64,000 bases of DNA from Bradyrhizobium sp. Ce-3. Its GTDB lineage: Bacteria; Pseudomonadota; Alphaproteobacteria; Rhizobiales; Xanthobacteraceae. This document shows positions 33,960 through 42,407 of this stretch, piece after piece; within the stretch, counting starts at the first letter, position 1, and each line of letters begins with the position of its first letter. The stretch spans positions 868,001 through 932,000 of the forward strand of contig NZ_BQUV01000002.1 in the NCBI RefSeq assembly GCF_022835695.1, in the 5' to 3' direction. Below the pieces are notes generated by a model that was not told the DNA's origin, did not search any database, and saw nothing but the letters and a program-made list of their open reading frames with translations. The position numbers were made by a program, and so were the translations under genes.

Positions 33960-35203
33960 GCGAACAATTCCCGCGCCTTGATCAGCGCCTGCGCCAGATG
34001 GTCGACTTCTTCCCTTGTATTATACATCCCGAAGGATGCGCGGCAGGTGGCCGTCACGTTGAACCGCTCTAAAAGCGGCATCACGCAATGGGTGCCGGCG
34101 CGCACCGCGATGCCTTGACGGTCGATCACGGTCGCCACGTCGTGCGGATGCGCGCCCTTCATCTCGAAGGAGATCACCGGGCCCTTGTTGCGGGCGGTTC
34201 CGATCAAGCGGAGCGAATTGATCTCGCGCAGGCGATCCTGCGCATAAGTGAGCAGGTCGTGCTCATGCGCGGCGATGCGCTCCTTGCCGATCGAATTGAC
34301 GTAGTCGATGGCAGCCCCAAGCCCGATCGCCTCGACGATCGGCGGCGTCCCGGCCTCGAACTTGTGCGGCGGATCGCCATAGGTGACCCAGTCCTTGGCC
34401 ACCTCACGGATCATCTCGCCGCCGCCGTTGAAAGGCCGCATCGCGACCAGATGCTCGTGCTTGGCATAGAGCGCGCCGATCCCGGTCGGCCCGTACACCT
34501 TGTGACCAGTGAAGGCATAGAAATCGCAATCGAGGTCCTGGACATCGACCGGCAGATGCACCGCGCCCTGCGCGCCGTCGACCAGCACCGGAATGCCGCG
34601 GGCATGCGCCAGGCGGATCACCTCCTTGACGGGAACCAGCGTGCCGAGCGCGTTCGACATCTGGGTGATCGCGACGATCTTGGTACGCGGGGTCAGGAGC
34701 TTCTCGAACTCCTCGATCAGGAAGTTGCCTTCATCATCGACCGGCGCCCACTTGATCACGGCACCCTGGCGCTCCCTGAGGAAATGCCACGGCACGATGT
34801 TGGAGTGGTGCTCCATGATCGAGAGGACGATCTCGTCACCCTCCTTGATGTTCTCTCCGCCCCAGGACGATGCGACGAGGTTGATCGCCTCGGTGACGTT
34901 GCGGGTGAAGACGATCTCTTCGTTGCGGCGCGCATTGATGAACTGCGCGACCTTGCCGCGGGCGCCCTCATAGGCTTCGGTCGCAGCGTTGGCGAGATAA
35001 TGCAGGCCGCGATGCACGTTGGCGTATTCGGACTTGTAGGCCTCGGTCATGCGGTCGAGCACCGCATTCGGCTTCTGCGCCGAGGCCGCGTTGTCGAGAT
35101 AGACCAGCGGCTTGCCGTAGATCTGCATGGCGAGCGCCGGGAAATCCTGCCGCACCAGCGCGACGTCGTAAGAACCGTTGGCGACCGCCTTGTGCATGCT
35201 CAC
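33956..35203 (-). CDS. sufS: Cysteine desulfurase SufS (group II)
   Basis: A 415-residue PLP enzyme that removes sulfur from cysteine for cluster building. Seen are YLDNAASAQKPNAVLDRM, the ALGTLVPVKEVIRLAH region, the PLP lysine in DFYAFTGHKVYGPTGIGALY and the short-loop active-site cysteine in RAGTHCVMPLLERF, with RASFGMYNTREEVD near the end. These are group II features distinguishing it from the NifS/IscS-like enzyme at 38943-40100. The start overlaps the sufD stop by 4 bp. Confidence 0.96.
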   Translation of the reverse strand: MSMHKAVANGSYDVALVRQDFPALAMQIYGKPLVYLDNAASAQKPNAVLDRMTEAYKSEYANVHRGLHYLANAATEAYEGARGKVAQFINARRNEEIVFTRNVTEAINLVASSWGGENIKEGDEIVLSIMEHHSNIVPWHFLRERQGAVIKWAPVDDEGNFLIEEFEKLLTPRTKIVAITQMSNALGTLVPVKEVIRLAHARGIPVLVDGAQGAVHLPVDVQDLDCDFYAFTGHKVYGPTGIGALYAKHEHLVAMRPFNGGGEMIREVAKDWVTYGDPPHKFEAGTPPIVEAIGLGAAIDYVNSIGKERIAAHEHDLLTYAQDRLREINSLRLIGTARNKGPVISFEMKGAHPHDVATVIDRQGIAVRAGTHCVMPLLERFNVTATCRASFGMYNTREEVDHLAQALIKARELFA

Positions 35204-36522
35204 GCCCTCGCCTGTAGCCAGCGCTGGGCGGTGGCAATTGCGACCTCGCGCAGCGGATCGCTGGCGATGCTCTCGATCGCCTCACCGACGAAGGCCTGGA
35301 TCAGCAGCGCCTGCGCTTCCTTCTCGGGCAGTCCGCGGGCGCGCATGTAGAACAGCAGGCTCTCGTCGAGCGCGCCGGTGGTCGCACCGTGACCGCAGGT
35401 GACGTCGTCGGCGAAGATTTCCAGCTCCGGCTTGTTGTCGGCTTCCGCATCGTCGGACAACAGCAGCGCCCGGGTCATCATCTTGGCGTCGGTCTTCTGG
35501 GCGTCCGGACGAACGATGATGCGGCCCTGGAACACGGAATGGGCGCGGTCGTCGACGACGGCGCGGAAGATCTCGCGGCTCGCGCAATGCGGCACCGCGT
35601 GATCCATGAACAGCGTGGTGTCGGCGTGCTGCTTGCCGTTGATCAGGTTGACGCCATTGGTCTCGACCTTCGAGCCTTCGCCGCTGCAGGTCACCGTCAG
35701 CTGATAGCGGCTGACATGGCCGCCGGAGGTCAGGCCGAAGGTGTTGAAATGGGCGTGCGCGCCAAGCGACACGGTCGCCGAGGAAATGTTGAAAGCATCG
35801 ACGCTGTCTTCGACCAGACGGACATGATCGAGCCGCGCATTGTCGCCGATCGCGACAATCAGCCCGTCATGGGTCTGGTAAGCCTTGGCGTCCTCGCCGG
35901 CGAGATAGCTCTCGACCAGGGTCGCGCCGGTATCGCGGCCGAGCCGCAGCAGCGAACGGGTGAACATCGAGGCCGGCGCCGTGCCGGACGCGACGTGGAC
36001 GATGTGCAGCGGTTCCGTCAGCACGGTGCCGTCGGCGATCTCGATGACGACGCCATCGGTCGCCATCGCGCCGTTCAGCGCGATCATCGGATTGGAGACG
36101 TCGGTAGCAATGACCTGCGCCGACAGCGCGCTATCGCCGGCGTCAAGCACCTCGCGCAGCGGGCGGATGCTCAGCCCCTTGTCGAGCTTGCCGAGATCGG
36201 ACAGATCAGGGGCAAAGGCGCCATCGACCAGCACCAGGCGGCGCACGCCGTCGATCGCGCGCAGCTTGACGGCAGCGGCGGCGCGCCCCAGCGCTGCGGC
36301 GTCCGGCGCAGGCGCCAGCGGCAGCACTTCGCGCATCAGCGCCCGCAGGTCGGTGTATTTCCAGTCCTCGATCCGGCGGTGCGGCAGGCCAAGGCGCTCA
36401 TAGGCCTCGAACGCCTCGCGGCGCTGCTCGGCGATCTTGCCCTTGCCCGGCAGACGGTCGCGCGCGACGGCGAATGCATCGCCCAGCGCGCGCCCGGTCT
36501 CGGTCTTTGCAACAACGTTCAT
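35200..36522 (-). CDS. sufD: Fe-S assembly protein SufD
   Basis: A 440-residue member of the SufB/SufD family and partner of SufB and SufC in the SufBC2D scaffold. N-terminal region HRRIEDWKYTDLRALMREVLP, then the beta-helix core, and the conserved end SIFQGRIIVRPDAQKTDAKM, NKPELEIFADDVTCGHGATTGALDE, LFYMRARGLPEKEAQALLIQAF. The conserved His in DVTCGHGAT, important at the SufB-SufD interface, is present. It overlaps sufS by 4 bp and follows sufC by 18 bp. Confidence 0.95.
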   Translation of the reverse strand: MNVVAKTETGRALGDAFAVARDRLPGKGKIAEQRREAFEAYERLGLPHRRIEDWKYTDLRALMREVLPLAPAPDAAALGRAAAAVKLRAIDGVRRLVLVDGAFAPDLSDLGKLDKGLSIRPLREVLDAGDSALSAQVIATDVSNPMIALNGAMATDGVVIEIADGTVLTEPLHIVHVASGTAPASMFTRSLLRLGRDTGATLVESYLAGEDAKAYQTHDGLIVAIGDNARLDHVRLVEDSVDAFNISSATVSLGAHAHFNTFGLTSGGHVSRYQLTVTCSGEGSKVETNGVNLINGKQHADTTLFMDHAVPHCASREIFRAVVDDRAHSVFQGRIIVRPDAQKTDAKMMTRALLLSDDAEADNKPELEIFADDVTCGHGATTGALDESLLFYMRARGLPEKEAQALLIQAFVGEAIESIASDPLREVAIATAQRWLQARA

Positions 36523-36539
36523 CTGAGAACCCGTATCTG

Positions 36540-37292
<753 letters not shown>

Positions 37293-37350
37293 CTGATTTT
37301 TCCTGAGCATCATCCCGGGGCGCGGCGGCCGCGCCCTCAAACGGGATGGA

Positions 37351-38847
37351 TTAGCCAACCGAACCTTCAAGGCTGATCGAGATCAGCTTCTGCGCTTCCA
37401 CCGCGAACTCCATCGGCAGTTGCTGCAGCACGTCCTTCACGAAGCCGTTGACGACGAGGCCGACGGCTTCTTCCTGCGAGAGCCCGCGCTGGATGCAGTA
37501 GAACAGCACGTCCTCGGAAATCTTCGACGTCGTCGCTTCATGTTCGAACGTCGCCGAGGAGTTCTTGGCCTCGACATAGGGCACGGTGTGCGCGCCGCAT
37601 TTGTCGCCGATCAGGAGCGAGTCGCAGGCGGTGTAGTTGCGCGCGCCGGTCGCCTTGCGATGGGCGCTGACCAGGCCGCGATAGGTATTCTGCGATCTGC
37701 CGGCGGCGATGCCCTTGGAGATGATCCGGCTCGACGTGTTCTTGCCGAGGTGGATCATCTTGGTGCCGCTATCGACTTGCTGGAAGCCGTTCGAGATCGC
37801 GATCGAATAGAATTCCCCACTGGAATTGTCGCCGCGCAGGATGCAGCTCGGATATTTCCAGGTGATCGCCGAACCGGTCTCGACCTGGGTCCAGGAGATC
37901 TTGGAATTCCGGCCGCGGCAGTCGCCACGCTTGGTGACGAAATTGTAGATGCCGCCCTTGCCCTCGGAATTGCCGGGGTACCAGTTCTGCACCGTCGAAT
38001 ATTTGATCTCGGCGTCATCGAGCGTGACGAGCTCGACCACCGCGGCGTGCAACTGGTTCTCGTCGCGCTGCGGCGCGGTGCAGCCTTCGAGGTAGGAGAC
38101 GTAGGAGCCCTTGTCGGCGATGATCAGCGTGCGCTCGAACTGGCCGGTGTTGCGCTCGTTGATGCGGAAATAGGTCGACAGCTCCATCGGGCAGCGCACG
38201 CCCGGCGGCACGTAGACGAACGAGCCGTCGGAGAACACCGCCGAGTTCAGCGTCGCAAAATAGTTGTCCGAGGTCGGCACCACGGTGCCGAGATATTTCT
38301 GCACCAGCTCGGGATGCTCGCGGATCGCCTCGGAGATCGGCATGAAGATCACGCCGGCCGCCTTCAGCTCCTTCTGGAAGGTGGTCGCGACCGAGACCGA
38401 ATCGAACACGGCGTCGACCGCGATCTTGCGGCTCGGTGTCTGCGGGCCGCCGGGCGGCGGCTCGACGCCCTCGAGGATCGCAACCTCGCGCAGGGGAATG
38501 CCGAGCTTCTCGTAGGTCTTGAGGATTTCCGGATCGATCTCGTCGATCGAGGACAGCGTCTTCTTCGGCTTCGGCGCCGCGTAGTAGTAGATGTCCTGAT
38601 AGTCGATCTTCGGATAGTCGACGCGCGCCCAGGTCGGCTCGGTCATGGTCAGCCAGCGGCGATACGCCTCCAGGCGCCATTCCAGCATCCAGGCCGGCTC
38701 GTTCTTCTTTGCCGAGATGAAGCGGACGGTATCTTCCGACAGTCCCTTCGGGGCCTTGTCGGACTCGATCTGCGTCTCAAACCCATATCGATACTGGTCG
38801 ACGTCGATGCGCCGGACGCGCTCGACCGTCTCTTGTACAGCAGGCAT
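37351..38847 (-). CDS. sufB: Fe-S assembly scaffold SufB
   Basis: A 498-residue SufB, the scaffold on which clusters are built. Characteristic stretches are [27 protein letters not shown]-type N-terminus (split here as [20 protein letters not shown]), [22 protein letters not shown], the cysteine in [20 protein letters not shown], and [26 protein letters not shown] at the end. It is the first gene of the sufBCDS-T-A run and has an Irr-box-like palindrome about 90 bp upstream. ATG 38847 is used. Confidence 0.96.
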   Translation of the reverse strand: MPAVQETVERVRRIDVDQYRYGFETQIESDKAPKGLSEDTVRFISAKKNEPAWMLEWRLEAYRRWLTMTEPTWARVDYPKIDYQDIYYYAAPKPKKTLSSIDEIDPEILKTYEKLGIPLREVAILEGVEPPPGGPQTPSRKIAVDAVFDSVSVATTFQKELKAAGVIFMPISEAIREHPELVQKYLGTVVPTSDNYFATLNSAVFSDGSFVYVPPGVRCPMELSTYFRINERNTGQFERTLIIADKGSYVSYLEGCTAPQRDENQLHAAVVELVTLDDAEIKYSTVQNWYPGNSEGKGGIYNFVTKRGDCRGRNSKISWTQVETGSAITWKYPSCILRGDNSSGEFYSIAISNGFQQVDSGTKMIHLGKNTSSRIISKGIAAGRSQNTYRGLVSAHRKATGARNYTACDSLLIGDKCGAHTVPYVEAKNSSATFEHEATTSKISEDVLFYCIQRGLSQEEAVGLVVNGFVKDVLQQLPMEFAVEAQKLISISLEGSVG

Positions 38848-38930
38848 TCAATCCTCCGCTCGCGGTTTCAAGGACCGCGGTGGATCTTCAAGTTCCGAAA
38901 ATCTCTTACGATGCTTTGAAGACGAAATCC

Positions 38931-38948
38931 GCTTAGAACAGTTCAAGC
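38931..38948. promoter_or_regulatory. Irr-box/ICE-like palindrome upstream of sufB
   Basis: GCTTAGAACAGTTCAAGC is nearly self-complementary (GCTT-x-GAAC around one base, then GTTC-x-AGC). It follows the TTAGAA-N3-TTCTAA form of the iron control element bound by Irr in Bradyrhizobium and relatives, with TTCAAG in place of TTCTAA. It overlaps the stop codon of the upstream cysteine desulfurase gene, 84-101 bp before the sufB start, so it could control sufBCDS separately from that gene. Confidence 0.45.
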
Positions 38949-40100
38949 TGTGTTTCGTCGTTCCCCCTTAACTAAGGTATCGGCGAGCTTTCGCCAAGCC
39001 TTGAGGGCCAAATCCACGTCTGTCTCCGTGGTAGACCAGCCAAGACTGAGCCGCACCGCTCCCTGGGACACGTCTGAACGGTATCCCATTGCCTCCAAGA
39101 CGTGGGACGGCTGGACCTTGCCCGATGAGCAGGCGGAACCGGAGGACACAGCGACCCCCGCCAGGTCGAATCCGATGACCGCCGTTTCGGCCTTCATACC
39201 CGGCGCCGCGAACAAGACGGTATTTGGCAACCGTTTCACGTCGTCAGAGAACACCAACACATCGGGTGTCTGCCGCAGCCCATGCTCGAGCCGGTCGCGC
39301 AGCCCCCTGACGCGGGCGGCATCGGCCTTCAGCGCCGCCATCGCGACCTTCGCGGCCGCACCAAAGCCTGCGATGCCCGCGACGTTCTCGGTCCCTGCCC
39401 GCCGCCCGAGCTCCTGCCCGCCGCCGCGCAGGGACGCCTCAAGCCCTTCGACGCCTTCGGCCAGCACCAGCGCACCCGCACCCTTGGGCCCGCCGACCTT
39501 GTGCGCCGACAGCGTCATGAGGTCGGCCTGCGTCGACGACAGATCGAACGGGATCTTGCCGAACGCCTGGATTGCATCGACATGCAGCAGGCCATGGGCC
39601 GCGTGAACGATCGCGGCGACGTCGGCCACCGGCTGAATCGCGCCGGTCTCGTTGTTCGCCAGCATCACCGAGACCAGCGCAGGCGGACCATCCGCCAGCA
39701 GCGCACGCAGATGGTCGAGATCGATCACGCCGGCGCGCGTGACATGGATCGCCGACGACGCGTCGGCCGCGAACCGGCCGCCTGCGAGTACGGACGCATG
39801 TTCGATCGCCGACACCAACAGCCGCTGCACCGGCGCGCCCGCTGCGCGGCGCAGCCCCGGCGTCAAGGCGAGCGCATTGGCTTCGGTGCCGCCGGAGAGA
39901 AACACGACGTCCTGCGGCCGGCCGCCGACCGCCTTCGCCACCGCATTGCGGGCATCCTCGACCAGCCGGCGCGCCCGCCGGCCCTCGCTGTGCACCGAGG
40001 ACGGGTTGCCGCTCAGTTCCCACGCAGCCGTCATCGCCGCCTTCGCCTCCTGGCGGAGCGGCGTGGTGGCATTCCAGTCGAGATAGACGCGATCGGCCAT
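38943..40100 (-). CDS. Cysteine desulfurase, NifS/IscS-like (group I)
   Basis: A 385-residue PLP-dependent desulfurase. Motifs: VYLDWNATTPLRQEA, SGNPSSVHSEGRRARRLVEDAR, FLSGGTEANALAL, the PLP lysine in LMTLSAHKVGGPKGAGALVL, and the long active-site loop with VSSGSACSSGKVQPSHVLEAMG. These mark group I, unlike the SufS encoded downstream. It is the first gene of the suf cluster, 95 bp before sufB. ATG 40100 was preferred over 40118. The cluster therefore has two sulfur donors; no Rrf2/IscR-type regulator gene lies next to it. Confidence 0.93.
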   Translation of the reverse strand: MADRVYLDWNATTPLRQEAKAAMTAAWELSGNPSSVHSEGRRARRLVEDARNAVAKAVGGRPQDVVFLSGGTEANALALTPGLRRAAGAPVQRLLVSAIEHASVLAGGRFAADASSAIHVTRAGVIDLDHLRALLADGPPALVSVMLANNETGAIQPVADVAAIVHAAHGLLHVDAIQAFGKIPFDLSSTQADLMTLSAHKVGGPKGAGALVLAEGVEGLEASLRGGGQELGRRAGTENVAGIAGFGAAAKVAMAALKADAARVRGLRDRLEHGLRQTPDVLVFSDDVKRLPNTVLFAAPGMKAETAVIGFDLAGVAVSSGSACSSGKVQPSHVLEAMGYRSDVSQGAVRLSLGWSTTETDVDLALKAWRKLADTLVKGERRNTA

Positions 40101-40524
40101 CGAGCTTGTCCGCCGCAATCACCGTGCTTGCGGTCCTTCGCTTGCGACATAACGACAGTCGGGCATCGAGACCAGATCAGAGTTGGCGGCGCGCGGGATT
40201 TTTCACGCGCACCCGAGCCCTCGCCTGTGTTGCCAGGCAAGACATCCACCTGTGCGCGCCGCGCGTGCGATAGCAATATGACAAAGCAAAACTTCAGGTA
40301 GCCGACGAGCAATTCGGCGGGTTGATCCGGATCGCCGCCGACGCGCAGGCGATGCGTTCGTCAGAGGGCCGATTAGCCTCTGCCAAGCGGCACAATTTCC
40401 TTGATTTTTGCCCCTTGCGTCATGCTAGAAGGCCCAACAGCGTGCCGCCCGGCGGTGCCTGCGCCGATTTCATCATGAGCCGCCCTGCTCGCGCCCGTCG
40501 CTGAAGATGGCTCCAACCGGTTGA

Positions 40525-40538
40525 TTGATCGACGTCAA
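40525..40538. promoter_or_regulatory. FixK/FNR-like inverted repeat
   Basis: TTGATCGACGTCAA fits the rhizobial FixK2 pattern TTG(A/C)-N6-(T/G)CAA exactly and is palindromic. Its centre is only 37 bp from the hydrolase ATG, closer than usual for an activating site, so either the transcript has almost no leader or the match is fortuitous. Confidence 0.3.
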
Positions 40539-40565
40539 TCAAGGGAACGCGTCAATCAAAGGAAC
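40533..40565 (+). repeat. Tandem 17-bp duplication in the hydrolase gene leader
   Basis: CGTCAATCAAGGGAAC (40533-40548) recurs as CGTCAATCAAAGGAAC (40550-40565), offset by 17 bases. Each copy includes a Shine-Dalgarno-like AGGGA/AAGGA; only the second is at proper distance from ATG 40569. Confidence 0.75.
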
Positions 40566-40568
40566 ACA

Positions 40569-41216
40569 ATGCCTGAAGTGATTTTCACCGGCCCCGCTGG
40601 CCGTCTCGAAGGCCGCTATCACCCGGCCAAGCAGAAGAACGCGCCGATTGCGATGATCCTGCATCCGCATCCGCAGTTCCACGGCACGATGAATCATCAG
40701 ATCGTCTACCAGTGCTACTACGCATTCGCGCATCGCGGTTTCTCGGTGCTGCGCTTCAACTTCCGTGGCGTCGGCCGCAGCCAGGGCTCTTTCGATCACG
40801 GCACCGGCGAATTGTCCGACGCGGCGAGCGCACTCGACTGGGCGCAGGCGATCAATCCGGAAGCGCGCGCCTGCTGGGTCGCCGGCTTCTCGTTCGGCGC
40901 CTGGATCGGCATGCAGCTTCTGATGCGCCGGCCCGAGGTCGAGGGCTTCATCTCGATCGCGCCGCCCGCCAATCTCTACGACTTCTCGTTCCTCGCGCCC
41001 TGCCCGTCGTCGGGCCTGATCGTGCATGGCGACAAGGATGCCGTGGTCCCGCCCAAGGACGTCAACACGCTGGTCGAGAAGCTGAAGACGCAGAAGGGCA
41101 TCGTGATCGACCAGCAGGTCATCCCCGGCGCCAACCATTTCTTCGACGGCAAGCTCGAGCCGCTGATGGAGACGGTGACCGGCTATCTCGACATGCGTCT
41201 CGCCAACGTGCGCTGA
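40569..41216 (+). CDS. Alpha/beta-hydrolase
   Basis: A 215-residue single-domain hydrolase. Features are the oxyanion-type ILHPHPQFHGTMNHQ, FRGVGRSQGSFDHGTGE, the nucleophile elbow AGFSFGAWIGMQL (Ser), the acid in VHGDKDAVVPP and the histidine in PGANHFFDGKLE. Members of this group are annotated as dienelactone hydrolase-like or as putative acyl hydrolases without known substrate; close relatives lie beside Fe-S assembly genes in many alphaproteobacteria. The ribosome site AAAGGAAC precedes ATG 40569, ruling against the longer frame from 40521. Confidence 0.9.
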   Translation: MPEVIFTGPAGRLEGRYHPAKQKNAPIAMILHPHPQFHGTMNHQIVYQCYYAFAHRGFSVLRFNFRGVGRSQGSFDHGTGELSDAASALDWAQAINPEARACWVAGFSFGAWIGMQLLMRRPEVEGFISIAPPANLYDFSFLAPCPSSGLIVHGDKDAVVPPKDVNTLVEKLKTQKGIVIDQQVIPGANHFFDGKLEPLMETVTGYLDMRLANVR

Positions 41217-41225
41217 GGAAATCCT

Positions 41226-41311
41226 GTAGCCCGGATGGAGCGAAGCGAAATCCGGGACAGCTCTCACCGCGGATAAGGACCCCGGATTGCGCTTCGCTCC
41301 ATCCGGGCTAC
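41226..41311. repeat. Palindromic intergenic repeat with 22-bp perfect arms
   Basis: GTAGCCCGGATGGAGCGAAG continues to 41247 and is matched by its exact reverse complement at 41290-41311; inside, AAATCCGGG and CCCGGATT extend the pairing. It lies between the hydrolase and SMR genes, whose 3' ends converge, and may act as a bidirectional terminator. Elements of this type are widespread in Bradyrhizobium genomes (recalled knowledge). Confidence 0.82.
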
Positions 41312-41315
41312 GGAT

Positions 41316-41645
41316 TTACTCCGGTGCGAACTTCAGCGCCGCAATCCCGATCAGCACCAACGCGATTCCGGCAACCTTCATCGGGTTCAACGCCTCGTTG
41401 AACAGCAGCACGCCCATCGCGAGCGTGCCGGCCGCGCCGATGCCGGTCCACACCGTGTAGGCGACACCGACGCCGAGCACCTGCAACGCACGCCCGAGCA
41501 GGAACACGAACGCGGCGAGCAGCAGCAGCGAGACCAGCGTCCAGCCGAGCCGCGTGTAGCCCTCGGCGTATTTCATCGAGATCGCCCAGCCGACATCCAG
41601 CAGGCCGGCGACGACGAGCGCGATCCAGGCAAGCGAGTGCGACAT
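41316..41645 (-). CDS. sugE: Small multidrug resistance (SMR) transporter, SugE/Gdx-like
   Basis: A 109-residue, four-helix transporter. The SugE/Gdx subgroup is indicated by LKY-like MKYAEGYTRLGWT, the helix 3 motif GVAYTVWTGIGAAGTLAMGVLLFNEALNPMKVAG, and the ending ALVLIGIAALKFA. SugE/Gdx proteins export guanidinium or quaternary ammonium ions in exchange for protons. The membrane-embedded glutamate essential in the family is an aspartate here (Asp17 in AGLLDVGWA). It is 3 bp from the GST gene on the same strand, so both are probably one transcript. Confidence 0.92.
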   Translation of the reverse strand: MSHSLAWIALVVAGLLDVGWAISMKYAEGYTRLGWTLVSLLLLAAFVFLLGRALQVLGVGVAYTVWTGIGAAGTLAMGVLLFNEALNPMKVAGIALVLIGIAALKFAPE

Positions 41646-41648
41646 GGC

Positions 41649-42326
41649 TTACGCCGCAAGCTTCAGCATGTGTGCGCGATGGTTGACGAGGAATGCGTGC
41701 AGCAGCGCGGGATAATCAGCTGAAACCGCGCTGCGCACGCTCGGCCGCTGGGCCAGCGCACTGCGCCAGGCGCGCAGTTTTGGCGTATGCGTAAACACCG
41801 CGAGATCGGTCAGCTGGTCGAACAGGTCGAAGTAGCGGAAAACCGGCGCGAACACCGCATCGACCAGGCTGAACTTGTCGCCCGCGAAGTATGGACCGGC
41901 GCCGAGCGCCGCCTCGACGCGCGCGAATTTTGCCGCGACCGCCTGCCGCTTGCTCTCATGGGTCGCCGCATCGGTTGCGGTCTCGAGCCCCCAGAGGTCG
42001 CCGAGAATGGCCGAGCCGAACTCCATCCAGGCACGATGCTCGGCGCGCGTCAGCGCATTCTCCGGATGCAGCTTTGCGCCCGCTTGCGTCTCCTCGATGT
42101 ACTCGCAGATCACATTGCTCTCGAACAACGCGACCTCCTTGCCATCGTCACGCGTCACCACCAGCACCGGTACCTTGCCGAGCGGCGAGATCTTCAGGAA
42201 CCAGTCCGGCTTGTTGGCGAGATCGATGTCGATCCGCTCGAACGGCACGCCCTTCTCGCGCAGCGCGATGACCGCGCGTTGCACATAGGGACAGAGCTTG
42301 TGGCTGATCAGTTTCAGGGCGGCCAT
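41649..42326 (-). CDS. Glutathione S-transferase, omega/zeta-like
   Basis: A 225-residue GST. The thioredoxin-like N-terminal domain starts LKLISHKLCPYVQRAVIALREKGVPFERIDID; the active-site Cys in LCPYVQ suggests omega-type (thiol transferase, dehydroascorbate reductase) chemistry rather than a Ser/Tyr-type GST. PLGKVPVLV and the ESNVICEYIEE glutathione-binding segment follow, then the helical C-terminal domain. ATG 42326 has GCGAGG upstream. Three copies of an inverted repeat lie over its promoter. The downstream SMR gene is 3 bp away, so detoxification and efflux appear coexpressed. Confidence 0.92.
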   Translation of the reverse strand: MAALKLISHKLCPYVQRAVIALREKGVPFERIDIDLANKPDWFLKISPLGKVPVLVVTRDDGKEVALFESNVICEYIEETQAGAKLHPENALTRAEHRAWMEFGSAILGDLWGLETATDAATHESKRQAVAAKFARVEAALGAGPYFAGDKFSLVDAVFAPVFRYFDLFDQLTDLAVFTHTPKLRAWRSALAQRPSVRSAVSADYPALLHAFLVNHRAHMLKLAA

Positions 42327-42343
42327 GACGAACCTCGCGTTCA

Positions 42344-42402
42344 ATGCAACTGCATCGAATTAAATGCAGAGGCATGAACTGTCAAGGTAGATGCATTTGC
42401 AT
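42344..42402 (-). promoter_or_regulatory. Promoter with three ATGCA-N2-TGCAT operators for the GST-SMR unit
   Basis: On the minus strand, TTGACA (42385-42380) and TAATTC (42362-42357) with a 17-base spacer form a good sigma-70 promoter. The inverted repeat ATGCA-N2-TGCAT occurs at 42391-42402 (within a longer TAGATGCA-TT-TGCATCTA), at 42364-42375 (one mismatch, in the spacer) and at 42344-42355 (around the expected start of transcription). The layout is that of a repressor operator array. Confidence 0.7.
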
Positions 42403-42407
42403 CTAAA

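Larger units (their letters stand above)
40101..40568. other. 468-bp divergent intergenic region without a recognised gene
   Basis: Lies between the start of the cysteine desulfurase gene (minus) and the hydrolase gene (plus). Short frames inside have no coding character. The hydrolase-proximal end holds a FixK-like inverted repeat and a duplicated 16-bp leader segment (annotated separately). An Rrf2/IscR gene, which might be expected here, is not present. Confidence 0.5.
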
